60,000 bases of DNA from Polytrichum commune. Its lineage: Eukaryota; Streptophyta; Polytrichopsida; Polytrichales; Polytrichaceae. The DNA is taken from contig OX485809.1 of the NCBI GenBank assembly GCA_950295325.1, positions 33,482,001 to 33,542,000 of the forward strand, given 5' to 3'. Positions 1 to 11,120 of the stretch are shown here, in pieces. The notes under the pieces were generated by a model. The model had not been told where the DNA came from. It was given only the letters and a program-made list of their open reading frames with translations, and did no database searches. Each line of letters starts with the position of its first letter. The first letter of the stretch is position 1. The translations under genes and the position numbers were made by a program.

Positions 1-748
1 TAATGTAAAGTGTACACTGGTATGGTTGAGCAATGGTGATTCTCTGGACAAAAACATCCACCTCGGCTTTTAGAAGTTAACCCCTCAAGGTCGAGCTTTG
101 CTAAGCCTTGCGATTGTACTCATTTTTGAAGGCATGCCCCCAACTACTGTTGGACCAACCTTGGGCAATCATGGTTGGGAATGTCCTTTCCCCATCTCCC
201 AAAGTTTTGGGACGTTTGGTGGCATGACCATACTAGTATTTTGAAGCTTTGGGCAAGTGGGCATTGCATGAACAAATTTGTCCTTGTAGACCTTAGGGAT
301 AAAACACGTTCCGATCCCACCCATGACTGAAGCATGTTTAAGTATGATACTATAGAGGCCTCTTTATTTCACCTTTACATGTGCCAGAATGTAGTTTCCA
401 CATCGGATACAAGTGGATCTTAGTGCATGTGAGCATGACATGTGACAAAATTTGAGGGGGAAAGAATCATGTTATGTCATAATAGAGAACCCTCTACAAC
501 ATCCTCTCGGGCTTTCGATGAAATGAAGATTCTTGAAAGGAGCAACAATTTGTGATATTGTACATATTCAATTTCAGATACCGGATGGTTTAGCTATATT
601 TCTCGATGCATTTTGATTAAACCGTGTTGGTGAAGTGTGGTTGGAAGAACGTCATGTTGCTAATGTTGTGTGATATGGACCTCCTCTCATACAATCGGCA
701 CTTTGGGCCCGTTTCTTTTTTGTTTGTTTGCATGGAAATAATCACAGT
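1..748. other. Intergenic sequence with a dispersed repeat segment (R7)
   Basis: No gene is recognisable. The stretch at about 350-505 resembles 58740-58890 at the other end of the window (shared GGAATGTAGTTTCCAC, a GACA-rich middle, and AACTTGAGGGG-like sequence). Confidence 0.5.
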
Positions 749-1284
749 ATACCGTTTGTGGTATTTAGTGTCACATGCATAGTAGTATCACTTACCCTTT
801 CTTGAGACATATGCCAGGTTACGCTAACGATCAACAACTTCATCATTTAGTGTCACCCCATGACACTTGGCGTTCAAGTGGGCTTACTAACATCTTGACA
901 TAAGTTTGTTCAACATTGTTACAAGGTGTATGCTTATGTTACACAATGGTCTATAAGTTGACTAAAGTGTACACAAAATGACACTCGACATTAGTAAGCT
1001 CAAGAATATCTTCCTCTTGCATACTAAAACGTAAACACGTGACACTTAGCATTAGTATGCTTAATAATACCTTCCCCTTGCATATTAAAACGCAAAACTA
1101 TCATCTCAAGTATCCCAATGTGCTACGCTAAATGTCATAATGTAGATAAATTTTCACTTGTAAATGTTACTTATGTGGACGAATACTATCATATTGGCAA
1201 TTAGTGGACGTGACACTTTGAGGCATCTAGTTTAGGCCCTTTGTAAATAGTGCACATGACACGAAACTACCATAAAACGGTGTA
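749..1284 (+). repeat. R3 dispersed TIR element, copy A
   Basis: About 535 bp. The left end has ACCGTTTGTGGTATTTAGTG and the right end TAAAACGGTGTAG in inverted orientation. The interior aligns over its whole length with 10474-11120 and 55324-55789 (shared CAACAACTTCATCAT, TGACACTTGGCGTT, ACACAATGGTCTA, CATCTAGTTTAGGCC). No coding capacity. Confidence 0.6.
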
Positions 1285-1559
1285 GTGAACAAAGTTATGT
1301 TGTGTGTTGTCTTTGCATTCTTTTGAGAGAATGGGTTGTCATGTGAAAAGTGACTTTCGTCATTCAAAGTGTTGAGCCACAAAGCAAACTACATCATCAT
1401 TGTTATTACTATGATTTTTGTACAACATGAACTTATTTTTCTTTTGCGGCCTTTTAGATAGACATCAATCATAGCTCGGTGTCTTCCAAAATTGTAATCC
1501 TGACAGCCCACAAAAGCAAACTTGAGGTGGAATGAAAACTTCCTTCGTCATCATCATCA
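1285..1559. other. Intergenic, nothing recognised
   Basis: AT-rich sequence between R3 copy A and an R1 copy, with no coding or repeat signal I can support. Confidence 0.5.
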
Positions 1560-2310
1560 GTGAGCACAAAGAGAGCACAGAATCAAAACCGGCTGTTAGT
1601 TACAGATGAACCGGTGAAGTTTGCTAAATAACCAGTCGAAGTTCAAGACTTGAGGAACATTAGGAATCATTTTATAGGAATTTATGGAATGTACCTAGTG
1701 TTGTATTTTTTTTATTCCAAAGAGGTGGCATTACAAAATACATTTCAAAATATTTCAAAACATTCTTATTGTTTTGTTTCCATTGAAAATCATTGAAGAC
1801 AGCAATCCGTGAGGTCTTTTATGGCAAATCCTTGTCGAAAACGTTTCCCTCTTCTTGATCAGTTTTTCGAGCTCTTCTTCGTCCAAGTATCGATCCAAGA
1901 TTGCGCTTGGATCTTCCCCAACGATGCGAAATTCGTCTTGTTCACCACTGTCGTCATCAACATCACCATTGTCTTTGTCCAGGGTTCAGGGCTCAGGCAT
2001 TGTCGTTGAGTTTGAATGTACTAATGCTACATGGTAATATGGAACCATTGGTGAAGTTACACGTGTTTATATTCGCCCTACTGGGCTGACTTACTATAGT
2101 AGTGAATTTATATTTAGAAAAACATAAAAATGTCTCAAAATTTGCCGAGTGTTTTTAAGTACATTTTAAAATATGTATTTTAGAATAAATTTAAAATAGA
2201 TACACCGCTAAATGCACCTCGATTGATAAAGACAAACCGAAAGATGTCAACATGTAACCAGTTGGACTTGGAAACACTATGATACCGACCAACTATGCCC
2301 AAAATCCTCC
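1560..2310 (-). repeat. R1 dispersed repeat (minus orientation), interrupted by a hAT-like element
   Basis: R1 sequence runs 1560-1695 and resumes at 2211 through CCTCCCCGGACAC near 2320. The uninterrupted copy at 54935-55175 shows the same order of sub-motifs. The R1 family begins GTGTCCGGGGAG and contains GGGCATAATCGGTCA, TCCAACCGGTTACATG and a distal CTTCAACCGGTTA block. Confidence 0.65.
1696..2210 (-). mobile_element. 515-bp hAT-like element with 8-bp target duplication
   Basis: Flanked by AATGTACC (1688-1695) and AATGCACC (2211-2218), an 8-bp duplication with one change. Ends TAGTGTTGTAT and ATACACCGCTA fit the hAT YARNG rule. The minus strand holds a stretch of about 58 codons at roughly 1790-1995, rich in Asp/Glu (EDPSAILDRYLDEEELEK), bounded by stops. 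This could be the acidic C-terminal tail of a deleted transposase, but it is not positively identified. Confidence 0.65.
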
Positions 2311-2779
2311 CCGGACACTGCAAAGAGTACACACAAAACAAGATAACATCACTAGAAATTGTGTTGGCTTAAATTGCAAAAGGTACTTCAATTTTGAACA
2401 ACACAAATTGATTTCCTTTTGTGACTTCTTGATGGACATCGATCCTAGTCCACCGTTTAACATGGTATTTAGTGCCACTTGCTATCCGGAAAATAATATG
2501 CCTTGTGTTAACATGTCAACATGTAACCAGTTGGACTTGGAAACACTATGATACCGACCAACTATGCCCAAAATCCTCCCCGGACACTGCAAAGAGTACA
2601 CACAAAACAAGATAACATCACTAGAAATTGTGTTGGCTTAAATTGCAAAAGGTACTTCAATTTTGAACAACACAAATTGATTTCCTTTTGTGACTTCTTG
2701 ATGGACATCGATCCTAGTCCACCGTTTAACATGGTATTTAGTGCCACTTGCTATCCGGAAAATAATATGCCTTGTGTTA
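2244..2779. repeat. Exact tandem duplication, period 269 bp, two copies
   Basis: 2244-2510 recurs at 2513-2779 with no difference that I can find. Each copy holds the end of an R1 element (minus) and a TGGTATTTAGTGCCAC motif like the R3 TIR. The matching open frames in both copies are repeat sequence, not a gene. Confidence 0.85.
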
Positions 2780-2995
2780 CTCGGTGCTATAATTCTTAGG
2801 GATAATGTAAAACTTTACCAAGTAAAGTCATGTATGTTCTACAACGGTCCTAAGAACATGTTTAACCCTTGCTAGTATAACATGAATCCTATAGGAAGAA
2901 GTCATAGCACTGTGCAATTTCAAATATAAAGGAACACTAAATATCATAAACGGTGTACATTGATGATTCCAATTAGTGCGTGTGGTATTATTTCC
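2780..2995. repeat. R2 family MITE fragment
   Basis: Shares GGGATAATGTAAAACTTTAC, CAAGTAAAGTCATGTATGTT and CATAGCACTGTGCAATTTC with the R2 copies at 41172-41399 and 45085-45330, with TTAGTGCGTGTGGTATTATT at its right side. Confidence 0.45.
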
Positions 2996-3421
2996 CGAAA
3001 CACCCAATATTTTGCCGAGTCTCAAAATTAGCCAGGCTTTGAAGTTTTTACCAAGTGATGTTAAATTCGTAAATACATGCTCATTTTACCATACAATTCA
3101 ACATACTTGATGTGTGCTCTGAGGTGTTTGTAGAGTGGTGAGAAAATGCATATGCAAACACATGCTTGTCAGTGAATAGTGCCAACACTTTTCAGTGGAC
3201 AATGCTACTATAAATAGTAATGTATATGAATAGTGCTTCCTATATCTTTTGGTGGCATTACTTTCATAATGTAAAGAAATTTATTACCACCTTCACTAAT
3301 TTTCCGCGTGCACTACTAGCCCTCCCTCGCCAATTGATATAATCAATGTAGTTGTCTTGGAAAGTTGTACTCTTTCACTCACAAATGTAACTTGGGACAT
3401 GATGTGAATTCATGCACATTC

Positions 3422-3423
<2 letters not shown>
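2996..3423. other. Intergenic, nothing recognised
   Basis: No coding or repeat signal beyond short AT-rich tracts. Confidence 0.5.

Positions 3424-3500
<77 letters not shown>
3424..3500. repeat. Compound microsatellite (TA)n then (GA)n
   Basis: About 16 TA units followed directly by about 22 AG units. The open frame across it (YIYIYI then ERERER) is an artefact of the repeats. Confidence 0.95.
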
Positions 3501-3503
<3 letters not shown>

Positions 3504-6059
3504 TTGCACACAAAGAATATAAAAACTCTCTAAGAATGTATAAGGCTCACATTGAGTTACATGTTTATACATTGGAAAAGTTGTCACACAAATACCTAGT
3601 GTAGGAGTTCACTTGGGATGCTCTCTAAGATACCATGCTCTCATGCAACACTTTATGTGCTCCAAGTGTGTGCGTCCCTCCATGTATGTGGCATTCTTGT
3701 CCACCAACTTATTTGTTAACCTTTCCCATTCAGGTTCATGCTTCTCAATTTTTGTCTTCCGATTATCTCAACATGGTCTCTCTTAGCACAATGAGATTGA
3801 ATCTAGACATTTATTTGCCTTGATGCATTTTTTTAATGTGACAGACAAATGTTGGTTTATTCAAAGGATCATATGTGAACACGTTGTAATCCACTTCAAA
3901 ACCATCTCCTTAATATGAAGAGCATGCAACGTGGGTCGGTTTTGACAAGACGTTAGTAATGCTGAAATCACCCCTCATAATGAGTGGCGTTGGGCTATTT
4001 AAAAAACGGCTTCTTAGGTTGTTTTCGTACTGGGATGAGTAGGGCAAGCTAGCCTTGCGCAACCTAATTCGGAATCTAGGACAGCGGGTTCTATATGCAT
4101 ACCTTATTTTAGATCTTAAAATTCTCTCAAAATAGAAGGTGGGAAGAAGAGGTCCCAAAAATTTCACCCAACTTTTAAAATAGGCTCTAGTGTACAACAA
4201 GCAAACGAGCTCATAATAGAAAAAAAAATCTTAAAGAAGGATCAAACCCACGATTTCATACCACGTAAAGGGACTTTACGAATACCTCTATTGTGACGAT
4301 GGTTAAGATGTATGTTTGGACACATACCTTGTAGAGTCCTATCTTGAATGTCATAAACTCGAGATTCAATGATTCTTGAGTGGGCAATTGTCACATTGCA
4401 AATGTGTGAACATGTTGTCACACAAATAAGGTGGGGTCACCCCTAAATTCATAAAGAACGTGGGGTGAGGTGATAAGTGAAATGTGTCCCAAGCTTTGGG
4501 GAGGATCACATCCAATTTGGACTGTACCCACCCTCATGGAAACATCGTTTTTGATCATGTTAAGTCATTTGATGGCTCACTTGGAACAAGTGGTAGGTGA
4601 TGGATTTGTCTTTCTATATGAGGTGTGGAAGAGGACGTGTTTATGAAGAAGTAGACGGTAAATCCATGCAAGAGGAAAAAAATTCTTCATTCTTGAAACG
4701 AAAAGGCCCATAACCCAATTTTTACTTTGTTACTTTTTACATTTTTAAAAAAACCTTTTTAACCTTTTTAACCTTTTTACTTTTTTGGCATATCCTATTC
4801 CTTTCTTATGATGTCATTGTTTATTACACATATAGTCGAATGTGCACTTTGAATGGCATGTTTACCAATGATATTCACCATCTAATGTTTCATTGCCATA
4901 ATTGCGATGTGATATTGTCTTTAGTTATACATCCCAATTACTTGCATTTGTGTCACCAATATATTTTAAGCGGAGTTGCTCCACGAGTTGCTCATTACCA
5001 AACATATTGTTCATTCTTTTTATTTAGTCCCAACTACACCTTGTATCGTAGTCGGGTAAGCAAGAGTAGTTGCAACATAGATGCAACGATGATGTGACTT
5101 GGTGTCATTGAGCTTTTACTTTGCATGTTTCGTAGATTACATGTAACAATAAGTTTCGGCACAAATTAGACTGGAATGTGGTCACACCCTCAATATAAAG
5201 AATCTTCAACCCTAATTAGAGCCGCTTCACATGAGGAGTCAGGGTAAATTTGGGGCTCTGACATGCGTAAATCTTCGTACGTGATTGGTCTGATCCAATA
5301 AAATCACCGCCTCCAAGACCTCTACATGACGAAATCATGGCCATTCCCTGGAATTCGCATTCTAACGAGGTGGAAAAACATTTTGATGCACCACCAAAGC
5401 CAACAACATGACACACGACATGAGGAAAGAGAATTGGATTGGACCAAAACTGGAAACCCAACATGCTTCATGAGGGACGTGTCAGAGCTCCCTCCCTCCC
5501 TTCTTGGTCCGAGTCACAATTTCGCATGAATTGGCTCCACATTTCGAAGGCCTTGACCCCTCATGTAATTTAAAAGCAAACCTTTGTTAACAAGGACAGG
5601 CCAACAAAGGCCAATAAAGTATAATAGGTAACACTCCGACGAGGCGGGGCCCACATCCAATACATCGTTTGAATTATTAGGATGGCCGTCCGAGACGCTC
5701 CAAGGTTGCCAACAAGCCATAGTTGGGTGGGGTGGGGCCGGGCCATGAGTTTACTAAAGTTTGAGCTCCAAGAGCTTGAGCTCGGGCTCCGTAGGGTTTG
5801 GGTGGGGCCCTAGAATAATTGATCGACTTTCAGACATTTTTGGGTGTCGTACTACACTCGGGTTGGAGTTCATCATGCAAAGGGGAGCAACGTAGGACAA
5901 ATTTTGTTAGGATAAGCTAAAGCCACACTTTCTCAAGGAGGCGATTCTTCAAGAAGGGGGAATACATTGGAACTCGTCAACTCTCGATGAGTCCATGTAT
6001 GGAACCAAGGTAGGAAGGAGAGGAGCCAATAATATGACCATGACCAAGGTGGAGGTATC
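3501..6059. other. Intergenic, no gene recognised
   Basis: 2.5 kb without a supportable coding region. A short ACCTTTTTA direct repeat lies near 4751-4785, and a weak reverse-strand B-box-like sequence near 4245. Open frames here (longest 96 codons, minus, 3910-4200) match nothing I recognise. Confidence 0.5.
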
Positions 6060-6300
6060 TATGACCAACCGGACTTTGAAGGTCACACTTTGGGCCACGC
6101 CACTTCACACACGACGACTGAGAGCCCATGACCATAAAACTTCAAGCACTCTCATTGGTGGAAAAAGACGGAGCCGGTCCAAGTTCGCTTCACACTATGC
6201 TTGAGGGACCAACGGAGTATGTGAATGCAAGATGGATGTACAAGTCCACATGGATTCCTGCATGGTATCGAATGGATCATGTTTCATGATCCACTCATGT
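6060..6300 (+). repeat. R4 dispersed TIR element, partial copy
   Basis: CCACTTCACACACGA at 6100, followed by GAGAGCCCATGACCAT, CTCTCATTGGTGGAAAA and ATGGATCATGTTTCATG, matches the reverse complement of 54690-54920, the right half of the complete R4 copy. Confidence 0.6.
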
Positions 6301-7204
6301 TGCAAGATAAGACGGAATGAAATACTAAAAGAAAGATACGGAGATGTACCCTTGAACGAAAGAAGAGTGAAAAACGTGTCAATTGTGTTTTTAATGAAAC
6401 AATAACCCTTTTGCCTATATTAATGAAGTAAAACATGACAAATGCCTACAAGAGACATCAATCAAGCCTTCCTTGAGAGTTTGTACCATTGGTTTTGGTT
6501 ATTTTAAGTCATAGAAAAACCCTAACTACATGGCCAATCATTGCACTCTAGCATGCCACTGCATCATTTTCACACCACCACTTTTATAATTAGCCATTTT
6601 GGGTCCACACGCAAATCATTCTATTCCTAGTCCAGTGCACCAATAGTGCTTAGTCATCATTTTCCATTTAATTTGTCTTAAGATGTTCTTTTTCTTTTTC
6701 TTTTTTTCTTTCTGCTCCTATTTTTTTCCCACCATCTATATATTCTTGAACCATCTCTCATTTGGCAAAAATGAAGACATAGGAAGGCAAACCCACTGCT
6801 CCACACTAACTTCTTCAAATTCTGCATCCTCCATAAATGTTTGAGATCCTAGAACATCTTTATATACATAATTTAGATCCAAATTATAAGTCATGAATTC
6901 AATTGCATCATTTTACACCACTGCCATAGGGCATGGCCTAGGATGTTCTACGAACATACACTTTATTCACTCTGGCCTCCTCCGGAGACCGGGGTTCTTC
7001 TTCTTCATGAATTCAATTGCATCATCTTCTCAATGAACTGACTTGTTTCTTAAATTTTGGTATGCAATTTTCCACTTAGTAGAAGCAACCAAATTCATGG
7101 AATGTGTCCCTCACATATAAGCTTACATGTCTTGATTTGATCATCAATCCAAATGCTTGAGTAGTGGAGGGACCATCTTCTCCGGGTTCATGAATGAGCT
7201 TGAA
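6301..7204. other. Intergenic, nothing recognised
   Basis: Contains a T/C-rich stretch (6690-6735) and a repeated TCATGAATTCAATTGCATCA at about 6891 and 7005. No coding region. Confidence 0.5.
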
Positions 7205-7480
7205 GCTATGATCAAGATGACGTATTTAAGCAAAATTTGGACATATTCTCAAAATTTGAATTTTTTGGTTGCTTCAATTTTATTAGCATACATGTCGATT
7301 CACTTATGATATACTGTAATTTTATGGGAGATATGTGATCACTTGATTGGTAATGTATTAAGATACAATGGAAAAAATGATACATATGTTTATTTATGTT
7401 AAGTCTATATATATAATTGTTGAATATTGAAAATACAATCAAAACAAAAATTGCTATAATATTATCATAATGAACTATGC
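7205..7480. repeat. R8 diverged dispersed repeat, copy 1
   Basis: Colinear with 9490-9785: TTTTGGTTGC, GAGATATGTG, then GAAAATACAATCAAA in the same order and spacing. Highly diverged, class unknown. Confidence 0.45.
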
Positions 7481-8494
7481 ATATTATGTTGGGCCAAAGC
7501 ATGGTAAAGTGAGCAAGAAAAGTGGTATGCCCTTCCACTATGATGCAACTTTCACATACAATAAGGGAAGTAGGCTCAATTCTATATGAATTGTTGTTTT
7601 GAGATCATGAAGCCCTCCAATGGGTTTGAACCAAGCATAGTACAAAATGTGTGCCTCGTTAGTAATATGGAGATACGTATGAAGTAGATCCTAAATTGGA
7701 TGGTGGATTTGAGCTAAAACCTACTTCATTTCAAGATTTATCATGCTTTGTGTTTATAGTTTAAGTAATTGTTGGGCAATATCATATTGTAGGTTAGTGT
7801 GCCACAAATTTTGAATCAAAAGACATTTTCTTAAGGGCTACTTCATCCTCACTTTCTAAAAACCAACAACTATGGAAGTAGATTCTACAAACTTTGTGGA
7901 TCTACTTTTATGGATGTAAATTATGTAGTTTGCAAATATATAATTATAAAAATATCATGACCCACCTTAATAGTAACTTTAATACGTATCATTATTATTA
8001 TTTTGAGTTATATAACTAGGAAATATGGCTACTTGCGCCTCTAAATTGACAAGGTACAACTTTTGTTCACATTACCATGCTTTGACCTTGTTCAAGGATC
8101 TCACCATACAATCCTATCATAACATCCTATGATATAGCTCAACATGTTATAATTTATGCCAGCATGAGTGCTTATCACAAAGAATATATAAATTTTCTTA
8201 TTCATTCGTAAAGCAATCACAATAAATCAATAATTTTGTTATTGTAGTAGTAAATATTCAACATAATGTGGAACTTCAATAGATTAGGATGAGGCAACCT
8301 AATTCCATGTAGCAGTAGTGTAGGTCCTCCAAATGAAACACAAAAGCCAAGAGTGTGGTTATTGTGCAAATTAGGAACATGCAATGAAAAAACAACCTAC
8401 ACCTTACTCCTTTTTCTTTTTTCTTTTTCTTTTCTAAGATGTACATGTTTTGTATCATGAACCGTCATAACTTTCAAGCATAAACATTGTTGTC

Positions 8495-8498
<4 letters not shown>
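7481..8498. other. Intergenic, nothing recognised
   Basis: AT-rich. A CCTATGATA-containing segment near 8120 resembles 9800, suggesting the R8 duplication once extended this far. No coding region. Confidence 0.4.

Positions 8499-8576
<78 letters not shown>
8499..8576. repeat. (AT)n microsatellite, about 39 units
   Basis: Uninterrupted alternating A/T tract. Confidence 0.95.
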
Positions 8577-8578
<2 letters not shown>

Positions 8579-9273
8579 AGCCATCAGTTAAGCCAAGGCC
8601 TCGATCATAACTAAAAATTTGTCATGCAAATAACTAGGATTCAAATAAACACGGACAACATACTTGTCCAAAATGAATAATGTATGTGAGAGTATTATTT
8701 GCACAATTCAAACATAGCATATTGTAAAACAAATAATTTGGAGGAAGAACGTATAGGAATATGATGAAAATCCCAATTCTACATACTTCGAGAAGAAGTA
8801 TGGTTGAATATTTCTTTTATACATTGTGTATTTTTGCGCAAATAGCACAAGGTGCATGCAACTAACACATGCTACAACAAGAGATGCAATCCATGGCTAC
8901 CATTAGTTGTTGTCAATTACATCATAAGGTCCACCAATAGAAGTGTACATATAAAATTTCATCATGTCCACATTTTACAAATAAGTATGAAATTACTTTT
9001 AAAATATTTAAATGTATTCCATTGAAGATGGATGTGGTTTTATCGATATTAACATTTTGCCCAAAAGAAAAACCATAAGCAGTAAGTGAATGTGCTCCAC
9101 AAGGCAAAGGGGGTATAATTGGGATTTCACTAGAAAGGTGGTGTAATAAGAAATAGAGTTTTATTTATTGTAGGTTCAAAGTATAAATTTCAAAAGTACT
9201 AGAAATATTAGAGCATTGGATATGTATTTTGAGAATACGATAGATATATTCCAATAATAATCATACAAATACA
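8577..9273. other. Intergenic, nothing recognised
   Basis: AT-rich sequence with no coding or repeat signal. Confidence 0.5.
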
Positions 9274-9275
9274 TA

Positions 9276-9342
9276 CTCCCTCCATCCCAAAATTATTGTC
9301 CTACTCCCCGGGAGTAGGACAATAATTTTGGGGCGGAGGGAG
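9276..9342. mobile_element. 67-bp Stowaway-type MITE
   Basis: Ends CTCCCTCCATCCCAAAAT and its near-complement TTTTGGGGCGGAGGGAG are flanked by TA on both sides. CTCCCTCC ends plus a TA duplication define Stowaway (Tc1/mariner MITE). The element is almost entirely one hairpin with a CTACTCCCCGGGAGTAG centre. Confidence 0.88.
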
Positions 9343-9484
9343 TAATATACTATGAGTATGTGCATTGCTTCATAGCCCCCCCCCCCCCGGAAAATACACC
9401 TTCATCTCATGTAGTTCTTATCTCTACATGTGGACCTCCACCCCCCCCACACACACACACTCCCAAAATTGGATTTGCCAAGAA

Positions 9485-9785
9485 TATCACAAGTGCCTAA
9501 AGTATGATTTATTTAAGTGAATCTTGACATATATTCAAAATGTGGACATTTTGGTTGCATCCATTCTATGGGCAGATCCATCGATGCACTTTTGATAGAC
9601 CTAATCTTTTTGAGAGATGTGTGAATCCTTAGTGATTACTTCAATGTTATGCTATTAAAACATGATAAAAACCAATTACATATTTTATGCTAAATCTGTA
9701 TAAACAAATGTTGAATAATGAAAATACAATCAAACCAATTGTTGTAACATAATCACAATCAATTTTAATATTCTTATCATATAAT
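9485..9785. repeat. R8 diverged dispersed repeat, copy 2
   Basis: Second copy of the 7205-7480 repeat. A run of 13 C (9376-9388) and a CA-rich tract (9450-9462) lie just upstream. Confidence 0.45.
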
Positions 9786-10183
9786 CATGTCGTAAGATCC
9801 TATGATAGAATATAACATTTTATAATTTCATACTTTAATTTAGTCTAGTTCTGCTTAAACATGTATTGAAGTAGGAGAAATTTTGAGTTGCCCAAGATTG
9901 GTGCAAGTGGCATAGTGCGGAAGCCACCAAGAGTGTTGCAACCACCCATACATAGTAATAGACTTCCTACATAATTAGGCCAAAAGTGCTAAACATCCAA
10001 AAATTGGTTTTAGGATCTTTTATGAGTGCCAAAAATTCAATGCTCTAAGCCATGCGTCACCTTTACTACGATCCGAAGTGCCAAAGTCACAACCTAGTTT
10101 GCAAATTGGTTCAATGGTAAGTGTAAGTACCGAAGGTTATATGTGAGGTTCGGCCATTGTCAAACTCAATCCCAAAACGAACT

Positions 10184-10472
10184 ACTCCATTCATGGTATT
10201 TAATAAGACATGCACTATTTGTGAAGGGCCTAAACTAGATGTTTAGAGGTCTCGAAGTGTCATGCCCATTGATTGTCAATATGATATTACTTGTCAAGGT
10301 AAGTGATTTTTTGAAGGCGAAAAAGTATTTACATTATGACATTTGGCATACCACGTTGGGATACTTGAGATGGTAGTTTTGTGTTTTAGTATGCAGAGAG
10401 AAATGGCAAGTGTCTTGTGTTTACATTTTAGTCAACTTGTAGACCATTGTGTACCATATGCATACACCTCAT
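10184..10472 (-). repeat. R3 element, 5'-truncated inverted copy D
   Basis: Reverse-complement match to the right half of R3 (GGGCCTAAACTAGATG, AAGTGTCATGCCCA, TTGTAGACCATTGTGTACC). It stops just before R3 copy B begins in the other orientation, forming an inverted pair. Confidence 0.55.
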
Positions 10473-10473
10473 A

Positions 10474-11120
10474 ACACTACATTGTTTATGGTATTTAGAG
10501 TCACATGCGTAATACTTTCACTTATCCTTAGGGGCGTCGCCATGCCTACCCTGGGCCCAAAGAACCCACCTAAAAGCCTATAACATATACAAAAAATGAC
10601 ATTTTTTCCTGAAAAAAATATGCATTGGATAAATTTTGATTTTCCAAGTGGGCCTACCCTGAAAATCAAGGCTGGCAACGCCCCTACTTATCATAGTTTG
10701 AGGTGTATGCTAGGTTACAATGATGATTAACAACTTCATCATGAGTGTCACCTGATGACACTTGGCGTTCAAGTGCACTAACTGATCTTGGTATGAGTGT
10801 GCTCAATGATGTTATGAGGTGCATGCCTATGTTGCACAATGATCTACAACATTACAAAAATATATACAAATTAGACTTGCCATTAGTACGCTAAAAAATG
10901 TCTTCCCCTTGCACTCTATAACACAAGAATATCATCTTAAGCATCCCAATGTGCTACACTGAATGTCATAATGTAGATGTCCTTTCACTTAAAGAAGTTA
11001 CTTATGTCGACGAATGAAATCATACTGACAATTAGCGGGCGTGACTCTTTGACTCCTCTAGACATCTAGTTTAAGCCCTTCATGACTAGTGTACATCAAA
11101 TTACATACCATACACAATGT
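10474..11120 (+). repeat. R3 dispersed TIR element, copy B, interrupted by a hAT MITE
   Basis: Left end TTGTTTATGGTATTTAGAG; right end CATACCATACACAATGT in inverted orientation. Colinear with copies A and C apart from the insertion at 10529-10686. Confidence 0.6.
10529..10686. mobile_element. 158-bp hAT-type MITE inside R3 copy B
   Basis: Ends TAGGGGCGTCGCCA and TGGCAACGCCCCTA are inverted complements with one change. Target duplications are CTTATCCT (10521-10528) and CTTATCAT (10687-10694). The sister copy at about 790 shows the uninterrupted site. Ends beginning (C/T)AGGGGCG are common in plant hAT MITEs. Confidence 0.8.

Noticed and set aside
2279-2799. Two near-identical 83-90 codon frames
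   Set aside because: They lie in the tandem duplication and include R1 repeat sequence, so the similarity reflects DNA duplication, not a gene pair.
3365-3604. 79-codon frame
   Set aside because: Its core is the TA/GA microsatellite.
4235-4320. Reverse-strand GGTTTGATCC as a SINE B box
   Set aside because: No convincing A box, tail or target duplication.
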